From positions 4,912,925 to 4,976,924 of the forward strand of contig NZ_CP014136.1 in NCBI RefSeq assembly GCF_002291425.1: a DNA stretch of 64,000 bases, in the 5' to 3' direction. How positions within the stretch are numbered: the first letter of the stretch is position 1; each line of letters opens with the position of its first letter. Source of the DNA: Gibbsiella quercinecans (lineage in GTDB: Bacteria > Pseudomonadota > Gammaproteobacteria > Enterobacterales > Enterobacteriaceae). The notes beneath the pieces were generated by a model. That model was not told the DNA's origin. It did not search any database and saw only the letters and a program-made list of their open reading frames with translations. Positions 27,705-37,888 of this stretch are shown in pieces. The translations under genes and the position numbers were made by a program.

Positions 27705-29207
27705 TTACGCCTCTTTTGCCTTCAGCGACGGCAGTTTGGAAACCAGCCGCAGTGAAACGGTCAAACCTTCCAACTGATAGTGCGGGCGCAGGAAGAATTT
27801 GGCGCTGTAGTAACCTGGCGAATCTTCAATTTCTTCCACCTGCACTTCGGCCGCGGCCAGCGGTTTGCGAGATTTGGTTTCTTGTGAAGAGTTGGCCGGA
27901 TCGCCGTCCACATAGTTCATGATCCAGTCGTTCAGCCAACGTTCCATATCGTCGCGCTCGCGGAACGAGCCGATTTTGTCGCGCACGATGCACTTAAGGT
28001 AGTGGGCAAAGCGGCAGCAGGCGAACAGGTAGGGCAGGCGCGCGGCCAATTGGGCATTGGCGGTGGCGTCGGCATCGTAGTATTCGGCCGGTTTTTGCAG
28101 CGATTGGGCGCCGATGAAGGCGGCAAAGTCAGAGTTTTTACGGTGCACCAACGGCATGAAACCGTTTTTCGCCAGCTCGGCCTCGCGGCGATCGCTGATG
28201 GCGATTTCGGTTGGGCACTTCATATCCACGCCGCCGTCATCGCTCGGGAAGGTATGGCACGGCAGGTTTTCAACCGCGCCGCCGGATTCCACCCCACGGA
28301 TGGCGGTGCACCAGCCAAAGTCTTTGAACGAGCGGTTGATGTTGGCCGCCATGGCGTAGGCTGCGTTGCTCCAGGTGTAGTTGCTGTGGGTGGCACCGGC
28401 GGTATCTTCTTCAAAATCGAACTCGTCCACCGGATTGGTGCGCACGCCGTACGGCAGGCGCGCCAAAAAGCGCGGCATCACCAGGCCCAGATAGCGCGCA
28501 TCTTCCGATTCGCGCAGGCTGCGCCAGGCGGCGTATTCGGTGTTCTGGAAGATTTTGGTCAGATCGCGCGGGTTGGAAAGCTCCTGCCAGGATTCCATCT
28601 GCATCACGCTCGGCGCGGTACCGGCGATAAACGGGCAGTGCGAAGCCGCACCGATCTTCGCCATCTCGCCTAACAGCTCCACGTCCTGCGGGCTGTGGTC
28701 GAAATAGTAATCGCCCATCAGGCAGCCAAACGGTTCGCCGCCGAACTGGCCGTATTCCTGTTCGTAAACTTTTTTGAAAATCGGGCTTTGATCCCAGCCC
28801 ACGCCTTTATAGCGTTTCAGCGTGCGCCCCAGTTCCTGTTTGGACAGGCTCATGAAGCGGATTTTCAGCATTTCGTCGGTTTCGGTATTGCTGACCAGAT
28901 AGTGCAGGCCGCGCCAGGCGCTTTCCAGCTTCTGGAACTCTTCATGATGAATGATGCCGTTAATCTGCTGCGACAGCTTTTCGTCGATCTCGGCGATCAG
29001 CGCCTGAATGGTGCGGTAAGCATCGGAAGATACGGTTACGGTGTTTTCCAGCGCCTGTTGCGCCAAGGTTTTCACCGCGTTTTCCACCGCCTCTTTGGCC
29101 TGATCGGTCTTGGGGCGAAACTCTTTATTGAGCAGCGCGCTGAATTCGTCGCTGGAGAAGGTTTCGCCGCTTTGCAGGGGTTGCTGCTGCTGAGGAGAGT
29201 TGCTCAT
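27705..29207 (-). CDS. tssC: T6SS contractile sheath large subunit TssC
   Basis: The 500-residue sheath protein matches TssC/VipB. Typical stretches are FQKLESAWRGLHYLVSNTET, PFGCLMGDYYFDHSPQDVEL, FIAGTAPSVM and the MPRFLARLPYG block. Also present are the conserved FGWCTAIRGVESGGAVENLP and the C-terminal PGYYSAKFFLRPHYQLEGL. It forms the sheath with TssB, whose gene ends three bases upstream. Length is typical. Confidence 0.97.
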   Translation of the reverse strand: MSNSPQQQQPLQSGETFSSDEFSALLNKEFRPKTDQAKEAVENAVKTLAQQALENTVTVSSDAYRTIQALIAEIDEKLSQQINGIIHHEEFQKLESAWRGLHYLVSNTETDEMLKIRFMSLSKQELGRTLKRYKGVGWDQSPIFKKVYEQEYGQFGGEPFGCLMGDYYFDHSPQDVELLGEMAKIGAASHCPFIAGTAPSVMQMESWQELSNPRDLTKIFQNTEYAAWRSLRESEDARYLGLVMPRFLARLPYGVRTNPVDEFDFEEDTAGATHSNYTWSNAAYAMAANINRSFKDFGWCTAIRGVESGGAVENLPCHTFPSDDGGVDMKCPTEIAISDRREAELAKNGFMPLVHRKNSDFAAFIGAQSLQKPAEYYDADATANAQLAARLPYLFACCRFAHYLKCIVRDKIGSFRERDDMERWLNDWIMNYVDGDPANSSQETKSRKPLAAAEVQVEEIEDSPGYYSAKFFLRPHYQLEGLTVSLRLVSKLPSLKAKEA

Positions 29208-29210
29208 CGA

Positions 29211-29744
29211 TTATTCCTCATGCTCGTTGTTGTCGGTGGCCGCCGGCTTAGCGGCGTTGGTCAGGGATTTCAGCAGTTCCGGGTTCTGCAGGATCTGGGA
29301 AATCAGCTCTTCGGCGCCGTTTTTGCCATCCATGTAGGAAAGCAGGTTGGAAAGCTGGGTACGGGCTTCCAGCAGGCCGTTGAGGGAATCGACCTTGCGC
29401 GCAATGGCGGCAGGGGAGAAGTCTTCCATGCTTTCAAAGGTCAGATCGATATTCAGCTTGCCTTCGCCGGTCAGCGTATTGTCCACCTGATAGGCAACGC
29501 GCGGCTTGAGGGATTTCATGCGCTCATCGAAGTTGTCGACGTCGATATCCAGGAATTTGCGCTCGTCAACGCTTGGCAGCGCTTCAACCGGCTTGCCCAC
29601 CAGGTCTGCCATCACGCCCATGACGAACGGCAGTTGGATCTTGCGCTCGGCACCGTAGATTTCCACATCGTATTCAATCTGCACGCGCGGTGCACGGTTG
29701 CGGGCAATGAACTTCTGCCCGCTGCGGGATTTTGCGTTTGCCAT
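29211..29744 (-). CDS. tssB: T6SS contractile sheath small subunit TssB
   Basis: The 177-residue protein matches TssB/VipA: RAPRVQIEYDVEIYGAERKI, LPFVMGVMADLVGKP, FLDIDVDNFDERMKS and the helical C-terminus around LLSYMDGKNGAEELI, the region that binds ClpV and TssC. GGAG lies six bases before the ATG. A perfect inverted repeat, CCATCC-GT-GGATGG (29778-29791), stands in the 101-base gap behind tssA and could mark message processing or a local regulatory site. Confidence 0.97.
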   Translation of the reverse strand: MANAKSRSGQKFIARNRAPRVQIEYDVEIYGAERKIQLPFVMGVMADLVGKPVEALPSVDERKFLDIDVDNFDERMKSLKPRVAYQVDNTLTGEGKLNIDLTFESMEDFSPAAIARKVDSLNGLLEARTQLSNLLSYMDGKNGAEELISQILQNPELLKSLTNAAKPAATDNNEHEE

Positions 29745-29845
29745 GAGTTACTCCATCTAATGATGATTAGGAACCTTCCATCCGTGGATGGTGCGGTTCA
29801 AATTGGGGGATATCGTGGGTTGGGAAGAACGCTTGTTTTGGCTGG

Positions 29846-30868
29846 TCAACGGTTCTCCTCATTGTCGGGGCGACCAAGAATGGTCTCCAGTTGGTTCAGG
29901 CCGTCCGGGGCCAGATCGCGGACAATTTGCATAAAGTCCATGGCAATCAGCCGCTGTACCCGGTTGATCATCAACGGCGCCGGGTGGCTGGGTTCATGCA
30001 GGCTGAAGTAGTTTTTCACCTTGTCCAGCATCAGCAGGGCATCATCGCGCGACTGGATCTGCGCACTGCGCCAGTTGAACACTGCGGCGGCCGGTACGGC
30101 GGACTGTGCTTCGCTGGCCGTGTCGGCCGGCGGCGTTTCCTGCTCGGTCTGCGGTGCGGCGGGGGCCTGGCAAGATTGGGCAACTAGGCTAAACATGCGC
30201 AGCAGGCCGTCCATTTCCGGCAGCGCGCTTTCGCCCAGATGGCGCGTCACCACTTCGCGGATGGCGCCAAGGCGTTGGGCAATGGTGTGCACCACCTGGC
30301 CGGCGGGTTGATCCGCCTGCGCCAGCTCATCCTGCAGGCGCGCCCGGCCGCCGGGGAAGCCGGGGCACTCCTGTTTGCTGCCATCAAGCAGCGCGCAGGC
30401 ATCGCGCAGGGAAATTTCGCCGGCGGCGCTTTTCAACAACGGGGCATGGCGCACACAGCTGGCCAGCGCGGCTTTATCGCTTAAGTCGGCCAGCACGTTA
30501 ATGCGAAACAGCGGGTCGGCTTCGCCGTCGAATTCCAACAGCGGCAGCAGGCTGTCCCAATAGCGTTCCAGCGCCTGATGAATCAACGTCAGGCCGTCGG
30601 CATAGCCTTGCAGGCCGCGCAACTGCGCCCAGGCGCGGGTCAGGTACAGCATCACGCGCAGATCTTTGGTGCGCGCCAGTAGGCCGGTGGCCAGCCGTTC
30701 AACCAGCATCCAGTCCGGCGCTTCGGCCGGGATGATGGTGCTGCCGAACTGCTGTTCGGCCTTGCCCGCCGAAGCCTGCTCCATCGCCAGAAAATCAGCG
30801 TCATATTCCAGGTTGTCGCCACAGGGGTTGTCTGTTTCAACCGGTGCCAGCAGGGTATCGATAGCCAT
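29846..30868 (-). CDS. tssA: T6SS TssA (ImpA N-terminal family)
   Basis: ATG 30868 is chosen (340 residues); the upstream extension in the same frame overlaps tagF and has no family match. The ImpA_N region opens MAIDTLLAPVETDNPCGDNL and continues to RTKDLRVMLYLTRAWAQLRG. A Pro/Ala/Gln-rich linker (about 220-260) leads to a short C-terminal domain with VKNYFSLHEPSHPAPLMINR. TssA primes baseplate and sheath polymerisation. This is the shorter TssA class, with the linker joined to a compact tail. Confidence 0.92.
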   Translation of the reverse strand: MAIDTLLAPVETDNPCGDNLEYDADFLAMEQASAGKAEQQFGSTIIPAEAPDWMLVERLATGLLARTKDLRVMLYLTRAWAQLRGLQGYADGLTLIHQALERYWDSLLPLLEFDGEADPLFRINVLADLSDKAALASCVRHAPLLKSAAGEISLRDACALLDGSKQECPGFPGGRARLQDELAQADQPAGQVVHTIAQRLGAIREVVTRHLGESALPEMDGLLRMFSLVAQSCQAPAAPQTEQETPPADTASEAQSAVPAAAVFNWRSAQIQSRDDALLMLDKVKNYFSLHEPSHPAPLMINRVQRLIAMDFMQIVRDLAPDGLNQLETILGRPDNEENR

Positions 30869-30893
30869 AGGGTGTCTCTTAATTAAGCTGCAG

Positions 30894-31616
30894 TTAATCA
30901 AACATTTGCGGGTATTGCCCGCGACGGCCGGCGCGCGCCCAACCGTTGAGTTCAAACAGGAGCGCAAACAGTTGCACCGTCAGGTTACCGCTGTGCACGT
31001 GGGTATAAAGCGGGTGGCCGTCCGCTTGGTTGGTCCACCAGAAGCTGGTGTACTGCGCAGGGTCAAAACAATCGGCAGCCTGTTGCCAGCCCAACCCCGG
31101 CCTCTCCGGTGAAGGATCGCCGATGATCGCCAAAATATCGGATTCGCTTTCCGGCGGCGGGGCCGGCAATGCCGGGATCGCCAGCAGCGCCCGATCAATC
31201 TGTTCCGCGGAGTAGCCGTTGCGCACACCGTTCAGCAAGGTATAGCCCAGTTGCTGGTACCACTGCGCCGCGTGATTCAACTGCGGATTACGCCACTGTT
31301 CCGGGGTGAAAAGGCGCAGCGCGCAGATCGGATAATGGCGGCCAACGCGGTCACGCGCCGGCAGCAGGCAGCCCAGTTGCACATAGGGGACGCCCAGCGT
31401 TGCCGGGACGGCGAAATTCCATACCGGGGCGCTGCTGAATACCTGGTTGGCGCTATCCGGCAGGCTGCGCTGCAGGTTTGCCAAGCCGTTATGAAACCAG
31501 TGCGCCCAGTGGTTGATCACCGCATCGGGCAGGCGGCGCTGTAAAAAATCGCCGGCGACCGGGATTTTGCCGTACCAGCCGATATGCGCGCTCAGGGGAT
31601 GTTCGTTACTCATCAT
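30894..31616 (-). CDS. tagF: TagF T6SS post-translational repressor
   Basis: The 240-residue protein starts at tandem ATGs (31616/31613) behind AAGGA. Family features are IGWYGKIPVAGDFLQRRLP near the N-terminus, VWNFAVPATLGVPYVQLGCL, DRVGRHYPICAL and the C-terminal FWWTNQADGHPLYTHV. TagF silences assembly independently of, or together with, the PpkA/PppA/Fha pathway by binding Fha in characterised systems. It lies between tssM and tssA with short gaps, as part of one transcript. Confidence 0.92.
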   Translation of the reverse strand: MMSNEHPLSAHIGWYGKIPVAGDFLQRRLPDAVINHWAHWFHNGLANLQRSLPDSANQVFSSAPVWNFAVPATLGVPYVQLGCLLPARDRVGRHYPICALRLFTPEQWRNPQLNHAAQWYQQLGYTLLNGVRNGYSAEQIDRALLAIPALPAPPPESESDILAIIGDPSPERPGLGWQQAADCFDPAQYTSFWWTNQADGHPLYTHVHSGNLTVQLFALLFELNGWARAGRRGQYPQMFD

Positions 31617-31638
31617 CAGGTCCTTTCTGGGACACTGC

Positions 31639-34600
31639 CTAAGGGCAAGAAAATGCCGGCAGTTGGAACGGATTACGAATGCTGTTGGCGGTAAACTCCA
31701 GCGTGACATGGTGGCCATCAAGGTTAAACGCCGCCTGGCGGCTTAAGCCGCCGGCGCCGGCGGAAAGCTGGGCCATATCCACCATGCGGTTCAGCGCCCA
31801 CGGGCCACTGGTCACCAGGCTGGCGCTGGTGCCGTTCGCCAGCGCCAACTGCAGGTGCACCTGGTTGGTATTGTTGGTTCCCGGCCAACTCACCACTAAT
31901 GGCACCTGCGGGCCGTGGCTGTATTTGAACAGTTGCCCGTCAACGTCCAGCGTCATATTGAGGATATCGTTATCCATGCGCACCGGGCGCACCGTCACGC
32001 GGAACGACGGCGTGGCGGTGCCGTTGGCGAAGAACGCATCGCGGATGCGCTGCGCCTGCTGGAATGAGCGCAAAATACCTTCGCCGCCCGGCAGGGTTTT
32101 GCCGTCTACGCCTGGGGTAAAGCGCCAGTTGGCACGGGTGGTATCCACTTTGCCCTGCAGGTTTTCCCGGAAGAAGCTGTCCATCAGCCCGCTATTGGGC
32201 GCGAACATGCGCGCCAGATCGTCGGGCGTGACTTCTTGCCGCGCCCGGGCGGTGAGCGGGTAACGGCCGGCAATGGCCTGCTGGCAAAAGCTGCCCACTT
32301 CAAAGCTGATGCGCTTTTTAACGTTTTCCATTTCTTTGCGCTGGGTGTCGCTGCTGGCGCCGATCGCCAACTGCAACAGCATTTGCTTGAACGGCACCGG
32401 CAAGCGGCCGGATTCCGCCTGCAGCCGTGGGATCACATCCCCCGGCGGCGCGGACATACCGCTGTTGGCGGCGCCCTGTACCGCGGTCAGGTAGCTGTAG
32501 AGTTCGTCCACCTGCTTGAGCACGCTGTCGAATGGGATCGCCTTGCTGCTATCGCCCTGGCCCTGTGCCAATGCCAGCAGCGGGGCAAAGTGGGCCATCA
32601 CCACCTGTTCCGGCTGGGCGGAAACATCACCGTCGGCGTTGGCCGGGTGGTTGGAAAACAGCGTTTCCAACGTGTGGTTGGCGTTCTGGTTTAACTGCTG
32701 GCTCGCTTTGGCGGTGGCTTGCGCGGTGTTATTGCTGCTTTCATCGCGCAGCGTCACGTTTTTGGCGATGTTGACCAGCAGGTTGCGCAGTGGGGAAGGG
32801 GTACCGGAAAGCAGGCGCGCGCTGCTGATGCGTTGCTCCAGGCTGCTGATGTTAGCTAACTGCAAATCTTCCAATAGTGCGTCCCAGCTGTTGGTAAAGT
32901 CCTGCATGTAGAGCTGGCGCACGGTTTTGGTCAGATCGGCGCTTTTCTGCTCCGGCGTTTGGGTGTTGAGCACCCAAACGTCTTCCTGGCGCAGGGTATC
33001 GGTAACCTGGTCGATATTGCTGTCGAAGGCTTTCCAGTACCCCTGCGGGGTAAACAGCCCCGGCACGCCGTCGGTCAGCGGTTGGCCGCTCTTGCGGCTG
33101 AACGCTAGTTCGGCCTGCGGCCCGGCCAGATCCACTACGCTGACCGGTTTGATCTCGGTCTGTTTCAGCAGCAGGCGTTTGAGCCGGCCGTATACCCGTT
33201 GCGACAGCGGCGCGCGGTTAATCGCCGCCTGAGCCTGCGCGACCAGCGCTTCATCTTTGGCATAAGGCGATGACTGGATTTGGTTGTCCAGCAATTGGCT
33301 CAGGTGCCATTCAAGCTGCTGCAACTGCTTCTGCGTGCTGCCCTGGGGCAGGGTGCGCTGCAGGTTGAGCATCACCCAGGCGCGCAGGAATTGGCCGTCG
33401 TATTGCTTGGGCAGGTAGAGCATCTGGTAGGCTTTCAGCGCTTCATAGCTGAAGTCGGCATCGCTATGGCTATCGTTACGCAGCGTGGCGGCAATTTGCT
33501 GCGCCACCTGCGGCAACAGCAATTCCTGCAAGGTTTTCTGATAGAGCGCGTTGCTGGCGGCGCTGATCTGATCGCCGCGGTACAGCCCCATACGGTAGGT
33601 CAACGGCGGATCCTGCAGCGAGAAGTTCTGGCTTTCCGGCAGGTGCAATACGCTGTTGAGGAACGGCAACAGGGCAAACATATCGCTGGCGCCCAACTGC
33701 GTCAGCCCCTGGCCCTGGCGTTCCACCGCCGGCACTTTGGCGCCTACTTCGGCCAGGTAGGCCTTGTTGTTGCCGTAGCTGGTGAACCAAAGCACGCCCA
33801 GCACCAGCAACACCAGCCCCAGTGCGATATAGCCCGCCCAGTGCAGCAGCCGGTTGCGGTATATCCACCAGCGGTTGCTGCCGGCCAGCCCGGCCTCCTG
33901 GAAGATGACGTTTTCCAGCATCTCTTTCAGGAAAAAGCTTTGGCCCTTCGGCGCCGGGATCGGCGCTTCATGGCTGACGGCATTCCAGGCCGGCTGCGTG
34001 CTGTTGCCGGCGGCCGCGGTGGGCAGTTGCAGATAACGGTTTAGCTCGCCCATCACCCGGTCGAACGGCAGACCTTCCTGGGTCCCGCTGGTAAAGTAGA
34101 TCCCGCGCGGGGTAAAGCGGGTTTCAAAGTTTGAGGTGCTGAACACCGTGTCCAGATACTGGGCCAGCAGTGGCTGCAGCGCCGCAAATTCTTGCGGGAA
34201 CAGATAGCTTTCTGCACGCTGACGCGCATCGTTTTCCATCAGCAGCGTATCCGGCAAGCCGGCGTCCAGGCGTTGTTGCAGCAGCGCATACTGTTGTTCA
34301 AAGGCGCGGCTCAGATTGAAATCCGCCTGGCGCGTTTGCGCATAAGGGAAGGTCATGCCCCAAATCTGGTCGCGTTGGGCTTTGTCGAAGCTGTTGAAAT
34401 AGGCCATAAAGCCGTTCAACAGGTCGGTTTTGGTGACCATGACATACACCGGGAAGTGGATGCCCAACTGGTTGTGCAACTCCACCAGCCGTTTACGTAA
34501 GGCCACGGCCTGTGCGGTGCGGGTTTCCGCGCTTTCGCCCAACAGGTCGGCGGCGCTGACGGTGACGATCACGCCGTTGATCGGCTGGCGTGCACGGTAT

Positions 34601-35271
34601 TTCTTGAGCAGGCCGACAAAGCTTTGCCATTCATCGGCGTCGCTTTCACTCTGGCTTTCCTGGGTGGTGTAACGGCCGGCGGTGTCCAGCATGACCGCTT
34701 CGTTAGTGAACCACCAGTCGCAGTTGCGGGTGCCGCCAATGCCACGCAGCGCCGTTTTGCCGAAGCGTTCAGCCAGCGGAAAATGCAGCCCGGAGTTGGC
34801 CAGCGCGGTGGTTTTGCCGGCGCCGGGCGCGCCGATAATCACATACCAGGGCAGTTGGTAAAGATACTGGCGGCTAAAACGCGCCGCCCAATGCGGTTTG
34901 CCACCCTGGCCGGGGGCGAAACGGGCCTGTTTGAGCAACTGGGTGGCTTCGTCAAAGCGCTGCGCCAGCGCCTGATCCTGTTGAGCTTTGCCTGCGGCCG
35001 GTTTCTCCTGGTTTTCTTCCACCTTGTTCAGGTTGTTCAACATTTTCTTGTTGAGCCAGGCGCTGTACAGGCGCGGCACAATGCGGCACAGCACCCAGAT
35101 CACAGCGATTGCGGCAATGGTGATAATGCGGTTCAGTTCCGGCTCAAACGGCCGGTAGTCGCCAACCGCCACCAGCGGGCCAATCGTCCAGATGATGAAC
35201 GACAAGGCGGTGATGCCGGCGAACCCCCAGAGCAGGCGGCTGGTGATAATGGCAAATAACGTGTTCAGCAT
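31639..35271 (-). CDS. tssM: T6SS membrane complex subunit TssM (IcmF)
   Basis: The 1210-residue inner-membrane protein has two N-terminal helices (about 5-35 and 47-68). A cytosolic NTPase-like domain follows with Walker A GAPGAGKT (147-154) and DTAGRYTTQ. A third helix (about 472-494) leads to a large periplasmic domain with IcmF-type motifs. The C-terminal beta domain contains FRVTVRPVRMDNDILNMTLD. It joins TssL and TssJ to span the envelope. Its start overlaps the tssL stop by one base (TAATG). Confidence 0.96.
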   Translation of the reverse strand: MLNTLFAIITSRLLWGFAGITALSFIIWTIGPLVAVGDYRPFEPELNRIITIAAIAVIWVLCRIVPRLYSAWLNKKMLNNLNKVEENQEKPAAGKAQQDQALAQRFDEATQLLKQARFAPGQGGKPHWAARFSRQYLYQLPWYVIIGAPGAGKTTALANSGLHFPLAERFGKTALRGIGGTRNCDWWFTNEAVMLDTAGRYTTQESQSESDADEWQSFVGLLKKYRARQPINGVIVTVSAADLLGESAETRTAQAVALRKRLVELHNQLGIHFPVYVMVTKTDLLNGFMAYFNSFDKAQRDQIWGMTFPYAQTRQADFNLSRAFEQQYALLQQRLDAGLPDTLLMENDARQRAESYLFPQEFAALQPLLAQYLDTVFSTSNFETRFTPRGIYFTSGTQEGLPFDRVMGELNRYLQLPTAAAGNSTQPAWNAVSHEAPIPAPKGQSFFLKEMLENVIFQEAGLAGSNRWWIYRNRLLHWAGYIALGLVLLVLGVLWFTSYGNNKAYLAEVGAKVPAVERQGQGLTQLGASDMFALLPFLNSVLHLPESQNFSLQDPPLTYRMGLYRGDQISAASNALYQKTLQELLLPQVAQQIAATLRNDSHSDADFSYEALKAYQMLYLPKQYDGQFLRAWVMLNLQRTLPQGSTQKQLQQLEWHLSQLLDNQIQSSPYAKDEALVAQAQAAINRAPLSQRVYGRLKRLLLKQTEIKPVSVVDLAGPQAELAFSRKSGQPLTDGVPGLFTPQGYWKAFDSNIDQVTDTLRQEDVWVLNTQTPEQKSADLTKTVRQLYMQDFTNSWDALLEDLQLANISSLEQRISSARLLSGTPSPLRNLLVNIAKNVTLRDESSNNTAQATAKASQQLNQNANHTLETLFSNHPANADGDVSAQPEQVVMAHFAPLLALAQGQGDSSKAIPFDSVLKQVDELYSYLTAVQGAANSGMSAPPGDVIPRLQAESGRLPVPFKQMLLQLAIGASSDTQRKEMENVKKRISFEVGSFCQQAIAGRYPLTARARQEVTPDDLARMFAPNSGLMDSFFRENLQGKVDTTRANWRFTPGVDGKTLPGGEGILRSFQQAQRIRDAFFANGTATPSFRVTVRPVRMDNDILNMTLDVDGQLFKYSHGPQVPLVVSWPGTNNTNQVHLQLALANGTSASLVTSGPWALNRMVDMAQLSAGAGGLSRQAAFNLDGHHVTLEFTANSIRNPFQLPAFSCP

Positions 35272-36494
35272 TATTTTCCGTTTCCTTGCTGCAATCCATT
35301 GAGCTGCGCGCGGGTGTTCCCCGGCGCAACCAACAGCGTAATTTCAACCCGGCGGTTTTTCGCACGGTGTTCTTTGCTATCATTCGGCGCCACGGGGTTG
35401 CTTTCGCCCCGGCCTTCCGCCTTCACCCGCTGCGGGTCATCAATGTGTTTTTGCAACTGGGCGCTGACGGCTTCGGCACGCGCCAGGGAAAGTTCCCAGT
35501 TAGAGGCGAAGCGTGCGCTGCGGATCGGCACGTTGTCGCTGTAGCCGGTCACCAGGATGCGGCCGCTGACGCCGTTCATCGCCTTGGCAATGCGATCAAG
35601 CACCGGTAAATACGCCGGGCGCACCGTGGTGGCGCCGGAATCAAACAGGCCGTCGCCTTTGAGGATCACCACGCTTTGCTGGGCCTCATCGCGCACCACC
35701 ACCAGCCCTTCGGCAATCTCTTTGCTCAGGAAACTCTTCAGGCTCAGCACCGGCGGTGCGGCCGGGGCCGGGTTGGCGATGCTCACCTGCGGCAGGTTGG
35801 TCTGATAAATGGACGCCAACACCGGGCTGGTGGCATCCCCCAACCGCCAGTTAAGGATGATGAACAACAGTGAAGCCACAAAGCCGGTTAATGCCGCACA
35901 GGCCCACAGCGGCACCAGCGGGCGCCAGCGTTTTTGTTGCACCGGGCGATCGTGCACGTTGGGCGACAGCGGCGGGGCGTAGCCGCCGCGCACCGAGCGA
36001 ATCAGTTGCAGCAGCCGCTGCTTCATGGTTTCCAACTGTGAACGCCCGTTTTCAATCACCCGGTAGCGCCCTTCAAAACCGAGCAGCAGGCAGAAGTTGA
36101 TCAGTTCCAGCAGTTGAATATGTTCACGTGGGGTTTGCGAAAGCTTGGCCAACAGTTGGAAGAATTTTTCGCCGCCCCAGGTTTCGTTGTGGAATGTCAC
36201 CAGTAGGCCATTGCCGGACCACACGCTGTTGCTGCCCCAGGGCGTGAGCGCGGCGGCTTCGTCCAGTGCGGTGCACAGGCAATAACGGGCGCCGATGATC
36301 ACCTCATACGGCAGCGTGGCGCGCTGGCAACGGATCTCAAACCGGCGAACTTCGTCGATAAGCTGCTGGCGCAGCTGCGCCGGGTTGGCATGGGTGGCCG
36401 ACTGGCGAATCTGCGAAATGGCATTCAGCAGCGGATTGGCCGCCGCCACCAGCGGGTTGCTTAGCGAATTGCCCTGGCTGTTTTCCTGAGTCAT
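35271..36494 (-). CDS. tssL: T6SS TssL with C-terminal OmpA-like peptidoglycan-binding domain
   Basis: The 407-residue protein has a DotU/TssL cytosolic helical domain (about 20-180), a membrane helix at about 193-214, and a periplasmic OmpA-like domain (about 285-395). The last carries VTGYSDNVPI, NWELSLARAEAVS and GRGESNPVAPNDSKEHRAKN, with the Asp and Arg expected to hold diaminopimelate. This extended TssL anchors the complex to peptidoglycan itself, so a separate TagL is not needed. It begins three bases after tssK ends. Confidence 0.95.
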   Translation of the reverse strand: MTQENSQGNSLSNPLVAAANPLLNAISQIRQSATHANPAQLRQQLIDEVRRFEIRCQRATLPYEVIIGARYCLCTALDEAAALTPWGSNSVWSGNGLLVTFHNETWGGEKFFQLLAKLSQTPREHIQLLELINFCLLLGFEGRYRVIENGRSQLETMKQRLLQLIRSVRGGYAPPLSPNVHDRPVQQKRWRPLVPLWACAALTGFVASLLFIILNWRLGDATSPVLASIYQTNLPQVSIANPAPAAPPVLSLKSFLSKEIAEGLVVVRDEAQQSVVILKGDGLFDSGATTVRPAYLPVLDRIAKAMNGVSGRILVTGYSDNVPIRSARFASNWELSLARAEAVSAQLQKHIDDPQRVKAEGRGESNPVAPNDSKEHRAKNRRVEITLLVAPGNTRAQLNGLQQGNGK

Positions 36495-36497
36495 AGA

Positions 36498-37847
36498 TTA
36501 CCGGTCCGTATGGCTGCGAATTGCCCAGAACGCCATATCCAGCCCGGGAAAATCACCGGAAAGGTGCAGGGCAAACGCGCTGGATTTTTCCATCTGTTTC
36601 CACAGATCGCCGTTTTTTTCCAGTTCGAAGTAGGTATACCCGGCGTGATACGGGATTTGCCGCGGCGCAGAAGGCATGGTGCGCAGGCCGATGCCCGGCA
36701 ACTGGAGCTGAACCAGATCGCGAATGCGGGTGACCGGGGCGATTTTCATCTGCGCAGGGAAATGGGTCAGCAGCATCTCTGGCGCAACGTCTGCGCGCAC
36801 CGCCAACACGAAACCAAAATCGCGCGTCATGTTGGCATCGTGCACCGTGGCGATGTTTAGCCCGTGAGAACGTTCGACCAGCGTCAGTTGAATCGCGTTA
36901 TCTTCCAGTACCACCGACAGCCCCTGACGCAGCAGCAACATCAGCTTGCCGAAGCACAACGCCAGGTTGTCATGGTCATAGACCGGTAGCCGCGCGTCCG
37001 GGGTGCGCTGCGCCGAGAAGCTGGCCAGTTCGGTGGCGAACTGCAGCCATTCGGCAAACAGCCGTTCCGGGTGCAGATGGTCAAGGTGGCTGGCATGGCT
37101 AACCTGGCCCAAATAGCGGTTAATCAATTGCAGCAGCATAAAGTCCAGAATTTCGGAACTGCCGCCGCGCCCCGGTTGCACCAGGCGCTGGCTCATCTGC
37201 TGGCTGCGCTGTTGTAGCAGGCCCTGCAAATCGCCGATAAAACTTTTCAGCAGCGGGTGGGCCTGGCAGTTGAGCATCGGCGGGATCTGGGCCGGCTCAA
37301 GGCGCAAACTGTTGTCCGCGCGTTTTTCCAGCACCCGCGCCACCGCCAGCGCGGTCCATTCTGCGTTAAGCTCGCTTTCCGGCATCAGCCGCAGCCGCAG
37401 GCGGCCGAACTGCAGCGCCGCGCTGCCGACCGACACCGCGTTCAGATCGTCCACTTCGGTTTCATAGGCCAGGTAGCGTGCTAGGGCATCTGTGGATTCC
37501 TGGAAGACCACATCTTCGCGCCCGGCGCGGTAGGTGGGCAGCGCCAGCACGATATTCTCGCCGGTTTGCGTATCGGCAATGGCCAGCGGCGCCGGCGCCT
37601 GTTGTGCGCCGCGCAAGTGGAATGGGGTGCCGTCCGGCATGATGCCGCTGGCTTCGCTCAGTGCGATTTTGCCCTGCCGCAGCAGGGCGGTGTCGAATTC
37701 CAGGGTCAGGAAACCCCAGAAGCAGCCATGCAACGCTTGTCCCCAGTTGCGCGTGTAGCCTTCGAGATAGTTTTCCGCCTGCTGGAAATGGTGAGGGCGC
37801 AAGAACATTCCCTCGGTCCAGACCACTTTATGAGCATCTTTCATCAT
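36498..37847 (-). CDS. tssK: T6SS baseplate-membrane connector TssK
   Basis: The 449-residue protein matches TssK/VasE: VWTEGMFLRPHHFQQAENYL near the N-terminus, then ALPTYRAGRED, and a C-terminal neck and head domain ending AFWAIRSHTDR. GTG-ATG-ATG occur in tandem; I favour the first ATG (37847) because of AGG spacing, though the second is equally possible. TssK trimers link baseplate wedges to TssL/TssM. Confidence 0.95.
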   Translation of the reverse strand: MMKDAHKVVWTEGMFLRPHHFQQAENYLEGYTRNWGQALHGCFWGFLTLEFDTALLRQGKIALSEASGIMPDGTPFHLRGAQQAPAPLAIADTQTGENIVLALPTYRAGREDVVFQESTDALARYLAYETEVDDLNAVSVGSAALQFGRLRLRLMPESELNAEWTALAVARVLEKRADNSLRLEPAQIPPMLNCQAHPLLKSFIGDLQGLLQQRSQQMSQRLVQPGRGGSSEILDFMLLQLINRYLGQVSHASHLDHLHPERLFAEWLQFATELASFSAQRTPDARLPVYDHDNLALCFGKLMLLLRQGLSVVLEDNAIQLTLVERSHGLNIATVHDANMTRDFGFVLAVRADVAPEMLLTHFPAQMKIAPVTRIRDLVQLQLPGIGLRTMPSAPRQIPYHAGYTYFELEKNGDLWKQMEKSSAFALHLSGDFPGLDMAFWAIRSHTDR

Positions 37848-37888
37848 CACACCTGATTATTCTTGTCTATGTTGGCAACGGCGGATTG

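Noticed and set aside
28695-30011. 438-codon plus-strand open frame opposite tssC, tssB and tssA
   Set aside because: Spans three certain genes on the other strand and has no motif or ribosome binding site.
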